Shown here: piece after piece, positions 16,887 through 24,790 of the stretch
Layout of the letters: every line of letters starts with the position of its first letter
Position numbering within the stretch: position 1 is the first letter of the stretch
Source of the DNA: Campylobacterota bacterium
GTDB taxonomy: Bacteria; Campylobacterota; Campylobacteria; Campylobacterales; Arcobacteraceae
Direction of reading: 5' to 3'
Length of the DNA: 57,502 bases
Assembly: GCA_003643835.1 (NCBI GenBank)
Contig: QMKX01000008.1
Coordinates: 1-57,502, forward strand
Notes under the pieces: generated by a model
What the model was told of the DNA's origin: nothing
The model's input: the letters and a program-made list of their open reading frames with translations, nothing else
Databases searched by the model: none
Translations under genes and position numbers: made by a program

Positions 16887-17723
16887 CTACAAAGCTTCGT
16901 TTGGAGTTAATTTACAGTTTTTATTTTTTTTGTCGCATACATAAGATATGTCATATATAAATACTCTTTTTTTAAGCTCTTCATCTTTTATTGATCGTCT
17001 TGCATCTACTGAGACCACACCAGAGTTACAATGCAACACAATTATACCATCTTTTGGAAATTTACTTGTATCCATGGTCTCTTTTTTTGTGTCAAATGGT
17101 GCGTTTGTAGCTCCTTTTATATGTTCTGCATTATACTGTTTGGCTTTTCTAGTATCTACTATATGGACACCTTTTGGTGGATTTTTACCATCTTTCATCT
17201 GGCCATATAACCAAAACTGATCTACAAGACCATCTTCATTTGCTTCACCATCTTCTGGTAACAAATAGAGCTGGACACCATTTACAGTGATAGGATCAAG
17301 TGTCGGTTTGTATGGTCCTGTTTGTGCTTTTGATTTTCGCACTAAACCCATAGTTGGCTTGCCTTTTGCTTTCCATTCTGGGTATCCGCCTTTATATACA
17401 AATACATTTTTGTATCCTGCTTTTTGAAGTTTGGCCGCTATCTTATCAGATAATTTACAAGCATAGCCCCCACAATATGTCACAATATTCGCTATTCTAT
17501 TGATAGGCAAAAATCTTTTTTGCTCTTCATATAACTTTGGTGTGATATTGACAGAACCCATGATAGTGCCTATTTGATACTTTTTATATGGCCTTGCATC
17601 TATAAAAAGAGTTTTTTTACCTTTGTATAACTCTTCTGCTTTATTGATATCTATGATATTTAACTTACCTTTTGCTATGACAAACGATGTCCCAATCAAC
17701 AACAACAACATAATTTTTTTCAT
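16887..17723 (-). CDS. Periplasmic two-domain rhodanese
   Basis: Predicted sulfurtransferase exported to the periplasm. A signal peptide (KKIMLLLLIGTSFVIAKG) is followed by two rhodanese domains. The first has IDARPYKKYQIGTIMGSVNI and Cys84 in TYCGGYACK. The second has IVDTRKAKQYNAEHIKGATN and Cys232 in LHCNSGVVS. Both domains keep a Cys at the active-loop position, though the loops are not the common CRxGxR type. It lies about 150 bases beyond soxZ on the same strand with its own possible promoter, so a role in handling sulfane sulfur from Sox or polysulfide is likely. The acceptor is unknown. Confidence 0.88.
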   Translation of the reverse strand: MKKIMLLLLIGTSFVIAKGKLNIIDINKAEELYKGKKTLFIDARPYKKYQIGTIMGSVNITPKLYEEQKRFLPINRIANIVTYCGGYACKLSDKIAAKLQKAGYKNVFVYKGGYPEWKAKGKPTMGLVRKSKAQTGPYKPTLDPITVNGVQLYLLPEDGEANEDGLVDQFWLYGQMKDGKNPPKGVHIVDTRKAKQYNAEHIKGATNAPFDTKKETMDTSKFPKDGIIVLHCNSGVVSVDARRSIKDEELKKRVFIYDISYVCDKKNKNCKLTPNEAL

Positions 17724-17870
17724 ATTTTTCCTTTTTTTGCCAAATTATTGGCATATTATCTAAATTTTTATAGGTATAAACTACAAAAATACACCTCACT
17801 GCTTTTGCGACTGAACTATTATATCATAAAATTTTCAAAATTTATAGATTTTCATAAAATTTATCAAAAT

Positions 17871-18176
17871 TTATTTGATTTTCTTGGTCTCTGTCTTGGT
17901 TTTGCCTAGTTTATCTACCCATACCATAGTGATATCATCGCCTGCTTTAGCACCTACAATTTTATTATCAAGTTTGTATTTCAATATAGGGTTTTTTGAT
18001 AAAAATTGACTTGAAGATACTTCAAATACTGGCTTATTTGCTATAGTTGCTTTCCAGTTTGTTATGAAGTTTGCTTCAACTCCCTTAGCTTTTGCTGCTT
18101 TGTATGGTAGCATAATATGCTTTGCCATAGCTTTGACTTTGATGATGTCGCCTTTTATTTTCGCTTTTATTTTCAT
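17871..18176 (-). CDS. soxZ: Sulfur-oxidation protein SoxZ (copy 1)
   Basis: Immunoglobulin-like partner of SoxY; the SoxYZ heterodimer carries the sulfur intermediate between Sox enzymes. The 101-residue protein has the family pattern AKIKGDIIKVKAMAKHIM near the start, NFITNWKATI in the middle, VFEVSSSQFLSKNPIL, and the terminal DDITMVWVDKLGK. No signal peptide; SoxZ is known to be exported with SoxY through the Tat pathway. It is the last sox gene of the soxCDYZ operon, 9 bases after soxY. Confidence 0.95.
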   Translation of the reverse strand: MKIKAKIKGDIIKVKAMAKHIMLPYKAAKAKGVEANFITNWKATIANKPVFEVSSSQFLSKNPILKYKLDNKIVGAKAGDDITMVWVDKLGKTKTETKKIK

Positions 18177-18185
18177 ATTTTCTCC

Positions 18186-18647
18186 TTATCCTTCACATCC
18201 GCCAAGAGCGACTTCGAGTGATTTACTATCTTCGTATAGTTTGCCATCGGTTCCTTCTACTATCACGGTAATCGTGCCTGATTCTTGCATCTTCATCTTT
18301 AAACTATTGTCAATAATAGTGCCATCAAACACTGTAAATACAGCGACCAAGCTCTCAGGATTTTTGTTTTGCAACACTGCTACTGATTTGGCCTTGATAG
18401 AGGATGAAAACTTCACAGGTATCGCAGCTCCATTTGCTGCTACTTTTGGTATATTTAAAGTAACACCCTCTTTGATTGTATCAGCTGTGCCATAAAGCTC
18501 CTTGATAGCATCTGCTACTTTGTGGCTTTTGTCACCCTCCCACGCAGATAAGTTGGATTTTCTATAATCCTTTGCCATCATAATTGTTGGCGATACCGCT
18601 GTTGCAAGCGCAATAGCACCTAAACTCAAAAAATTTCTTCTTTTCAT
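18186..18647 (-). CDS. soxY: Sulfur carrier SoxY (copy 1, GGCEG tail)
   Basis: SoxY binds sulfur intermediates on the Cys of its C-terminal swinging arm. The 153-residue protein begins with a Tat signal (KRRNFLSLGAIALATAV) and has the usual Ig-like body. The tail reads GGCEG rather than the almost universal GGCGG; the codons GGC GGA TGT GAA GGA TAA are clear. The second SoxY of the window has GGCGG. The Glu beside the carrier Cys could change its reach or reactivity, so the two SoxYZ pairs may serve different partners. It lies between soxD and soxZ. Confidence 0.94.
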   Translation of the reverse strand: MKRRNFLSLGAIALATAVSPTIMMAKDYRKSNLSAWEGDKSHKVADAIKELYGTADTIKEGVTLNIPKVAANGAAIPVKFSSSIKAKSVAVLQNKNPESLVAVFTVFDGTIIDNSLKMKMQESGTITVIVEGTDGKLYEDSKSLEVALGGCEG

Positions 18648-18659
18648 ATTTTCTCCTTT

Positions 18660-19808
18660 TTATTTTAAGTTGATCATATAATCAACCACCTTTTTAAACT
18701 CGTCATCACTTATGCCAGCTCCACCTTTTGGTGGCATGACATTTAATCCTTTTATACCTCTTTTATAAATCCCTTTTATACCACCGTTTTTCTTTTTTGC
18801 TTCCCAGTCAGCTTTTTTGCCAGCTACTGGAGCGCCCATACTATCGTCTGTATGGCACATAGCACAGCTGTCTTTATATATTTTTTTCACATCAAGTTTA
18901 GAACTTTTTACTGATAGCTTGTCTTTTTTGTTTGATAAAGGTGGGTGAAAATCACTTATGCCACCGTTTCTTACTCCTACTATTTTTGCAGACTTTTTTT
19001 GACAATTTTTCATACATCGTTTGGCATATGCTACTTTGATAGCTCCAAAATTTTTTGGATTTTTGTAGTATTTTCGCACTCTTTCTAACGAGCCTTTGCC
19101 TTCTATTTTAGGTTCAAACCCATCTGCGTTTGGCATCTTGATTTTTAGAAATTTATCTTTGGTTAGTTCATATTCATCATCAACCAATTTACCATCTATT
19201 TTTATCTCATTGATATTTAATATATATGCTACAAGTGCATATACTTCGTCATCTTTTAGAGTTTTGCTTCTTGTGTGTGGCATACCGTCTCTTATATACC
19301 ACCACAAAGTGCTAGCTTGTGGCCAATACGAACCAAACACTCTTACTGGTCCATCGGCATCTGGTTTATTTCTTTGGTTTTTTAAGCTTTTTTGTTGTGT
19401 GTAGGCATTGCCTTTTGACAAAGCAGGATAACCTCCACCGCCACTACCAAAGTCTCCATGACAGCTGACACATTGTGCTTCATAAAGTTCTTCACCATCT
19501 TCTACTGTGCCACTACCATCTGGCAAACCAGTGCCATCGGCCATGATATCAGTATCCCATGCTTTTAACTCATTTTTAGTTGGTTTTCTACCAAACTTAT
19601 AGCCACCTTTTAAAGTTTTTTCATTTATTCTATATGGTCCTGTTTTGCTGTCTTTAACTGGATGATACACTCCACCATCGATAGTAGGATGGCTATCAAT
19701 AGTTCCCACCGCACTTGGTATGTATTCACCTTTTTTAGCAAACAATACGGCACTTGATATAAGAAAAACTATGCTACAAAAAATAATTTTACGATCGTAT
19801 TTGAACAT
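18660..19808 (-). CDS. soxD: Dihaem cytochrome SoxD (copy 1)
   Basis: Electron-accepting subunit of the Sox(CD)2 sulfane dehydrogenase. The 382-residue protein has a signal peptide and two haem c motifs, CVSCH (113-117) and CAMCH (315-319), with a MPPKGG Met-ligand motif near the end. Between the haems lies a non-haem pair KRCMKNC (265-269), also present in the second SoxD. I start at the ATG at 19808 behind GGGGAGG; the start overlaps soxC by 20 bases. An in-frame start further upstream would add residues lacking a signal peptide. Confidence 0.92.
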   Translation of the reverse strand: MFKYDRKIIFCSIVFLISSAVLFAKKGEYIPSAVGTIDSHPTIDGGVYHPVKDSKTGPYRINEKTLKGGYKFGRKPTKNELKAWDTDIMADGTGLPDGSGTVEDGEELYEAQCVSCHGDFGSGGGGYPALSKGNAYTQQKSLKNQRNKPDADGPVRVFGSYWPQASTLWWYIRDGMPHTRSKTLKDDEVYALVAYILNINEIKIDGKLVDDEYELTKDKFLKIKMPNADGFEPKIEGKGSLERVRKYYKNPKNFGAIKVAYAKRCMKNCQKKSAKIVGVRNGGISDFHPPLSNKKDKLSVKSSKLDVKKIYKDSCAMCHTDDSMGAPVAGKKADWEAKKKNGGIKGIYKRGIKGLNVMPPKGGAGISDDEFKKVVDYMINLK

Positions 19809-21123
19809 GATTGACCTCCCCTGTTTTTGCAACTTCCCAAGTTTCAATAGCATTTCTATGATACACACTCTCAACTCCCATGACACTTGTCTCTTGGTCT
19901 ATAGTAGGCTGAATATAACCAGCATCGTCCATAGCTCTCGATGTAAGTAGCAGTGTTTTGCCTTTTTTGTATTTATGCATATAACTCCACCTAGTCCAAC
20001 ATTTTGGAAGCACCAAGCCTTTGAGTTTGGCTTTTTTGAAATTTTTGCCACCATCAAATGATAAATCAACTGCTGTGATAGTCCCCATACCAGACCATGC
20101 TAAACCCTCTATCTCTATTAGGTCACCATCTTTTAGATCTGTCCATGGTATCTCTGGGCTTGGACTTGTGACTGTTGAGTTTACTTCATTTGCATAGAAA
20201 TGTTGCACTGCTTTGCCAGTTGGTTTGAGTGCTGTATATTTACTCGTCTCCTCTTTAGCATACCAAGGTTCACTTGCAAACTCAAGTCGTTTTAGCCACT
20301 TGACACACAAGTTTCCTTCCCAACCAGGTAACAATAATCTCACAGGATAACCCTGCTCTGGTCGCAGTGCTTCACCATTTTGACCCCATACTATCATAGC
20401 ATCATCAAGCACTTTGTCTATAGGAACTGTTCGCCCCATCTCTGAGTTGTCACTTCCTTCACTTAACATCCACTTCGCTTGTGGTTTAAGTCCCAAATCT
20501 TTGAGTATAGTTTTGATATATACGCCAGTCCATTGAGCACAGCTCATAAACCCTTTTGCAAACTGCAATGAATTGTATTGAGTAGCTCTCCACTCCTGAC
20601 CGCCATTTGCAGGACACTCCAAAAAGTGTGTCCTTGTGACACTTGGATATCGTTTGAGTTGTTTTAAAGTCAAAACTATTGGTTTTTTGACAAGTCCGTG
20701 TATCATCAACCTAAACTTATTTGGATCTATATGAGCAGTGCCACCATGACTTCTACTAAAAAACAATCCATTTGGTGTGATAATACCCTCTATGTCTTGT
20801 ATAGGCGACACCGCTATGGCCGCTCTATAGTTGCCTGAAGCTAAAAGTTTGGTATATCGTCTTGTAACATTGTGCTCGTATAACGATGGCACTCCGTATA
20901 GATTTTTCGTGATAGGATCGCCCCAATGTTGTCCCCACGGGGCATGGTGTGTGATAGCTTTGTCATCGGCTAAAACCTTGACAGGGTCAAGCACGCTCAA
21001 AGCTGCCACAGCACTTACCGATATAGCTGCTGACTTTTTGAAAAACTCCCTTCTGCTTTTTTGAGCAGCTGGTAGTTTTTGTGTATTTAACCTTGAAGTA
21101 TCATGCAAGTTTGTATTTGTCAT
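19789..21123 (-). CDS. soxC: Molybdenum sulfane dehydrogenase SoxC (copy 1)
   Basis: Molybdopterin subunit of Sox(CD)2, a sulfite-oxidase relative that oxidises SoxY-bound sulfane sulfur. The 444-residue protein has a Tat signal (KSRREFFKKSAAISV), needed because it folds with Moco in the cytosol. The Moco-binding Cys is Cys170 in FLECPANGGQEW. Further motifs are LRPEQGYPVRLLLPGWEGN and the C-terminal dimer domain with SFDGGKNF. It heads soxC-soxD-soxY-soxZ. An AAGGAG site and two GGTATAAT boxes stand upstream. A second copy with the same catalytic Cys position is at 30589-31920. Confidence 0.95.
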   Translation of the reverse strand: MTNTNLHDTSRLNTQKLPAAQKSRREFFKKSAAISVSAVAALSVLDPVKVLADDKAITHHAPWGQHWGDPITKNLYGVPSLYEHNVTRRYTKLLASGNYRAAIAVSPIQDIEGIITPNGLFFSRSHGGTAHIDPNKFRLMIHGLVKKPIVLTLKQLKRYPSVTRTHFLECPANGGQEWRATQYNSLQFAKGFMSCAQWTGVYIKTILKDLGLKPQAKWMLSEGSDNSEMGRTVPIDKVLDDAMIVWGQNGEALRPEQGYPVRLLLPGWEGNLCVKWLKRLEFASEPWYAKEETSKYTALKPTGKAVQHFYANEVNSTVTSPSPEIPWTDLKDGDLIEIEGLAWSGMGTITAVDLSFDGGKNFKKAKLKGLVLPKCWTRWSYMHKYKKGKTLLLTSRAMDDAGYIQPTIDQETSVMGVESVYHRNAIETWEVAKTGEVNHVQIRS

Positions 21124-21140
21124 TCTTTCTCCTTTTTGAA

Positions 21141-21171
21141 ATTATACCTTTACGATATGTGCCATTATACC
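21141..21171 (-). promoter_or_regulatory. Tandem extended -10 boxes upstream of soxC copy 1
   Basis: On the minus strand the sequence AAGGTATAAT occurs twice, with TATAAT at 21141-21146 and 21164-21169, 23 bases apart. The nearer box is 18 bases from the soxC ATG, so it can only serve a very short leader; the farther box is better placed. The repeat could mark two transcription starts or an overlapping operator. Confidence 0.45.
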
Positions 21172-21301
21172 TTAAAAACATAACAACAAGCAAAAATATT
21201 ATCTTTTTGCTTGTTGTATATGTTGTGATTAAACTATGTATAACTTTTATTTATCGTTTTGGTATTTTATATTTTTTTGCTACAATGTATATATTTAAAG
21301 T

Positions 21302-21352
21302 CACTTCTAAAAACCTCTATGCTCATAGCTTTAGGGTAGGTTTTTAGAGGTG
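21302..21352. repeat. Nested hairpin upstream of the MOSC gene
   Basis: Outer arms of 15 bases (21302-21316 and 21338-21352, one mismatch) enclose a loop containing a second small stem, CTATG-CT-CATAG. Its right arm is shared with bases 104-121 of the window. It ends 20 bases before the MOSC start codon, so it would lie in the 5' leader or in the promoter gap between soxC and the MOSC gene. It may be a terminator, a leader structure or a mobile repeat. Confidence 0.5.
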
Positions 21353-21372
21353 GCCTAAATCTTTAGGAATAT

Positions 21373-21804
21373 ATGAAAACAACACACATAAACATAATCT
21401 CACTTCATATATCAACACAAAATGGTAGTATAAAAAAAGATAACATAACTATCGATATGCTTGGCATAGAAGGCGATAAATTTTATGATAAAACTACAAA
21501 TAGAGCAGTGCTCATAACCTCAACAAAAGCATATGATATTATGAAACAAAATGGTATCGTAGCATCTTTTGGTTCTTTGGGTGAAAATATCTTGATAGAC
21601 TTTGATACAAACAACCTAAAAGAAAAAGATATATTAACTATAGACGAAGTGGAACTACAAATCACTCAAAACTGCACCATATGCGAGCACTTATCTTGTA
21701 TAGACAAAAGCGTGCCAAAACTACTCAAACACGATAGAGGTATATTTGCAAAAGTTTTAAAAGGTGGGATTATAAAATCAAGCTCAAATATGAAAATTTT
21801 ATGA
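21373..21804 (+). CDS. MOSC-domain protein
   Basis: A 143-residue single MOSC domain (molybdenum cofactor sulfurase C-terminal fold). Characteristic elements are GIEGDKFYDKTTNRAVLITS, ASFGSLGENILID and the conserved Cys region NCTICEHL followed by the LLKHDRGIFAKVLKGG end. Such proteins bind Moco or carry sulfur, and some help mature molybdoenzymes. It stands alone on the plus strand between the two sox operons. Because SoxC is a Moco enzyme, a maturation role is plausible, but position is the only support. Confidence 0.87.
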   Translation: MKTTHINIISLHISTQNGSIKKDNITIDMLGIEGDKFYDKTTNRAVLITSTKAYDIMKQNGIVASFGSLGENILIDFDTNNLKEKDILTIDEVELQITQNCTICEHLSCIDKSVPKLLKHDRGIFAKVLKGGIIKSSSNMKIL

Positions 21805-21826
21805 TAAGTTTGATTTTTTGACTATT

Positions 21827-22543
21827 TTATGGCAAAGCTATCACGACATCTACTACCTTATCATCTGTATCGAGAAAACTATGACCTACATCTTTTATAG
21901 GCAGTATCGTAGTATTCAATTTTTGTTTTTGTAAATTTTTGTGAAAGTTTATACTTCTTTTTGGTGGCGATATTTTATCTTTTTCACCATACACTACGAT
22001 ATATTTTGCTTTTTTGTCAAGTTTTTTTGTATCTATTTTATCATATTTTCCACCTGCCAAGACTGCTACTTGGATGAGTTGCTTCTCTTTAGTCATAATA
22101 GTAGCTATCATAGATGCCCCTGCACTATGAGCGACTACGACAAGAGTTTTGGCTTTGTGTTTTTGTTTGAGATTTTTTAATATATTTGATATAAACTCTA
22201 AATAATCTTTGTTTTTTGTTTGTTTTTTGTCTGATATGATAGCTTTAAATTTGTTGGTCGTTGAACCACTGTATCCAGGCTGTGCTACCGCTACAACTGT
22301 TTTGTCTGTTTGCATAGATAAGTCTTGTGCAAAACTTGAGTAAATTCCTAACACATTTGCCCCCTCCTTCCACATACCGTGAAGCAACACTATCAAGCTA
22401 TCTTTTTGTTCACCAATAGCAGTAGATAACTCTATACACTCAGGTGCTATATATATGTGGTTTGGTTTTTTTTCACATTTTGACTCGATATTACTGCTAA
22501 AAATTGGCGATATAAACACCAAAACTATTAATATATTTTTCAT
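21827..22543 (-). CDS. Exported alpha/beta hydrolase
   Basis: A 238-residue alpha/beta-hydrolase with an N-terminal signal peptide (KNILIVLVFISPIFS). Catalytic elements visible are LLHGMWKEG (oxyanion side), the nucleophile Ser in VVAHSAGASM, and a late Asp and His (VYGEKDKISPP; DVGHSF). It resembles small esterases or serine hydrolases; the substrate cannot be told. Its ATGA start overlaps the stop of the rhodanese-lactamase gene, making it the last gene of a four-gene unit downstream of soxB. Confidence 0.82.
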   Translation of the reverse strand: MKNILIVLVFISPIFSSNIESKCEKKPNHIYIAPECIELSTAIGEQKDSLIVLLHGMWKEGANVLGIYSSFAQDLSMQTDKTVVAVAQPGYSGSTTNKFKAIISDKKQTKNKDYLEFISNILKNLKQKHKAKTLVVVAHSAGASMIATIMTKEKQLIQVAVLAGGKYDKIDTKKLDKKAKYIVVYGEKDKISPPKRSINFHKNLQKQKLNTTILPIKDVGHSFLDTDDKVVDVVIALP

Positions 22544-23853
22544 TGGAACTCCATTTGTCTAAAAAGCACACCGATATTTTGTCGTCCCAATTCTCGGTAT
22601 GTATCAAGGTGTTCGAAAGCTCGCATATCTATCTTGTATGCATCTGTTTGATCACCACCATCATCTATAATTTTCTGTATGCTTGATTGTAAGTGTATTA
22701 GATAATCTTTTGTGTATTTTGTAACTGTTTTCATATTTGTCACATCTCCGTGTCCTGGCACTACAATTTTAGGCTTTAGTTTAGCGAACTTCTCCCAAGC
22801 TTGAAGCCACTTTGGAACTTCGGTTATTTCAAATATCGGCAAAAGCCTTTGGTTAAATGCCAAATCACCAGCAAATATGACCTTTTGTTTGGGTATCCAC
22901 AAAGCTATGTCGCTGTGTTCGTGAGCATAACCAAAGTATCTCGCTTCAACTTTGATGCCGCCTAAATCAAACTCCTTTTTTGTATCAAAAACAATATCAG
23001 GCAACACTATTTTAGTGAAAGATAGTTTGTCTTTCATTCTGTTTGCTCTTTTTTCTAAAAATGTCTTGTCGTTTTTTTTGTTTTTTATCTCTTCTTTGGC
23101 TATTTTGTGTGCTACTATTTTAGCACCTTGCTCTTTCCAATAGTTGCTTCCAAGCATAGCATGACCTTGTGAATTTTCAAGCAGAACATATTTCACCGGT
23201 AGTTTTGTGATTTTTTTGATCTCTTCGTGCAAAGCTTTTGCCAACAAATAGTTAGCCCCCGCATTCCACACCATGACCGCTTTGTTTCCTATGACAAAGC
23301 CTAAGTTGTTGTTGTGTCCGCTGTTTTCATATGTAGATGGCGATGTCCTGCCAATTGAAGTATATATATTTTTAGCTACCTTTTTAACTTTTGAGTATAA
23401 TATAGAATTAGTATCTTTGTCAAGCGAGCTAACTGGTAGTTTGTTTTGTCTCCAAACTTCGAAGCTCTCTTTGTAGTAAAGCAAATTTTTATAACCCATA
23501 TTTTTCAATCTAACCGATGCCAAGGCACTTCTGTTGCCATTTAGGCAATGCACCACAAAAACTTCGTCCATATCTACTTCGTCGCTTATTATAAACTCAA
23601 GCTTGTCTCGTGGTATATTTATGACCTTGTTTGCTTTTATAAATCCGCCATCTTGCACTATGTCTGCTTTTGTTCTTATGTCTATTATTTTGGTGTTCGG
23701 TTTTTTAGACAATAACGATACCAAATCTTTTGTGTTTATAGTGCTACTTTCAAGTGTCTTTTGTGCTTTTTTCACTAACTTGTCTGCTTTTATTATCTCT
23801 CCAGATAAACTACTACACAAAAACATTGCTGCTATTAAAACATATCTTTTCAT
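22540..23853 (-). CDS. Rhodanese fused to metallo-beta-lactamase fold protein
   Basis: A 437-residue exported protein of two parts. A rhodanese domain (about 40-140) has IDIRTKADIVQ and Cys103 in VVHCLNGNRSA. A metallo-beta-lactamase fold domain (about 160-437) resembles SoxH-like hydrolases. In the second domain the usual HxHxDH metal motif is replaced by ENSQGHAMLG (226-235). The later motifs HEHSD (311-315), FAGD (327-330) and PGHG (366-369) are kept. Metal binding may be mononuclear or absent. Related fusions handle persulfides (glutathione persulfide dioxygenase types), so a periplasmic persulfide role is possible. I use the ATG at 23853, which shares its A with the thioredoxin-like gene's TGA. 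Confidence 0.86.
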   Translation of the reverse strand: MKRYVLIAAMFLCSSLSGEIIKADKLVKKAQKTLESSTINTKDLVSLLSKKPNTKIIDIRTKADIVQDGGFIKANKVINIPRDKLEFIISDEVDMDEVFVVHCLNGNRSALASVRLKNMGYKNLLYYKESFEVWRQNKLPVSSLDKDTNSILYSKVKKVAKNIYTSIGRTSPSTYENSGHNNNLGFVIGNKAVMVWNAGANYLLAKALHEEIKKITKLPVKYVLLENSQGHAMLGSNYWKEQGAKIVAHKIAKEEIKNKKNDKTFLEKRANRMKDKLSFTKIVLPDIVFDTKKEFDLGGIKVEARYFGYAHEHSDIALWIPKQKVIFAGDLAFNQRLLPIFEITEVPKWLQAWEKFAKLKPKIVVPGHGDVTNMKTVTKYTKDYLIHLQSSIQKIIDDGGDQTDAYKIDMRAFEHLDTYRELGRQNIGVLFRQMEFQ

Positions 23854-24266
23854 CACAAATCCTCTGCAAGAGAAACTTCATCTATAAAAGACTCTACAGT
23901 TTGAAAACCAAGCATTTTGTAGTTTTCGTTTTCATTTTTGCTGTCTATTAAAAAAATTGTTGGTATCATATTTGACTGGAATTTTTTTGGATAAGTATCT
24001 CTGTATTTATTCAATGATACAAAAATATAATTATTCATTATGAAGTTTTGTGTCTCTTTTTGATTGAGCGTTTCATTTTTCATTTTATTGCACCAAGGAC
24101 AATGCGGTGAATGTAGCATCATCATCAAGTTTTTATTTGATTTTTTTGCTTCTTTTAAAGCAATTTCGTAATTTTTATATACTTTAAACTCTTTTGCCTG
24201 AACTACTGACAACAATACCAATGCAAAAAATAATACAAAAGTTTTTTTAAAATGGCGTGATATCAT
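23853..24266 (-). CDS. Periplasmic thioredoxin-fold protein (SoxW-like)
   Basis: A 137-residue protein with a signal peptide and a thioredoxin fold. The redox motif is CPWC (56-59) in LHSPHCPWCNKM, and the cis-Pro region is MIPTIFLID. Proteins of this kind (SoxW, DsbD-linked thioredoxins) keep SoxY or other periplasmic thiols reduced. It overlaps the DsrE-like gene by 20 bases and is followed by the rhodanese-lactamase fusion, so it belongs to a sulfur-handling unit. No DsbD/CcdA electron donor is seen in the window. Confidence 0.86.
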   Translation of the reverse strand: MISRHFKKTFVLFFALVLLSVVQAKEFKVYKNYEIALKEAKKSNKNLMMMLHSPHCPWCNKMKNETLNQKETQNFIMNNYIFVSLNKYRDTYPKKFQSNMIPTIFLIDSKNENENYKMLGFQTVESFIDEVSLAEDL

Positions 24267-24687
24267 ACCAACCTCCTGCTACTTTTTCAATCACTTGAGC
24301 TATACCTGCTTGCACATACGATATATCTTTTATGAAATCTTTTTTCTTCCAGTGCATACTATCCATAGTGTTGATACATCCTACAAACTCTACACCATAC
24401 TCCATAACAGATTGAATTCTTGAGAGTGTTTTTTTGTCATAATCCTTTTTTATAGCCCTCATACCTTTTGCATATACCACTACGACTATATTTAAAGTTG
24501 TATCAGGATATATTTTCAATACATTGTTTATGGTGCTTAAGGTTTGATTTACCTTATCTATATCATCTGTGTTTAGTTTTATGAGCCACTTTCGTGGATT
24601 TTCAAACGATGGTTTAGGTTCGCTAAACTCCATCTTGGCAAATAACGATACTGCGAGTATTAAAACTACAATTAATTTTTTTAACAT
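24247..24687 (-). CDS. Periplasmic DsrE-like protein
   Basis: A 146-residue protein with a signal peptide (KKLIVVLILAVSLFA) and a DsrE/DsrF-like fold: WLIKLNTDDIDKVNQTLSTINN, then NIVVVVYAKGMRAI, then the loop VEFVGCINTMDS that holds the only conserved Cys. Cytosolic DsrE proteins carry sulfur on such a Cys; the role of the exported version is not established. It starts the accessory operon, separated from soxB by a terminator-like hairpin. Confidence 0.82.
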   Translation of the reverse strand: MLKKLIVVLILAVSLFAKMEFSEPKPSFENPRKWLIKLNTDDIDKVNQTLSTINNVLKIYPDTTLNIVVVVYAKGMRAIKKDYDKKTLSRIQSVMEYGVEFVGCINTMDSMHWKKKDFIKDISYVQAGIAQVIEKVAGGWYDITPF

Positions 24688-24724
24688 ATTTTATTCCTTT
24701 TTATTTTTTTGAAAAATAACATAT

Positions 24725-24772
24725 TTTCCAAAAAAATAAAACCGACCAAGAAGTATAGCAGATACCTCTTGG
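24725..24772 (-). terminator. Intrinsic terminator after soxB
   Basis: Arms 24746-24756 and 24762-24772 (11 bases, one mismatch) form a stem that, read on the minus strand, is followed by a T-rich tract (TTTTATTTTTTT). It lies 19 bases past the soxB stop and before the DsrE-like gene, so it likely ends the main sox transcript or lowers readthrough. Confidence 0.75.
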
Positions 24773-24790
24773 ATTTAAGTTATTTTTCTC

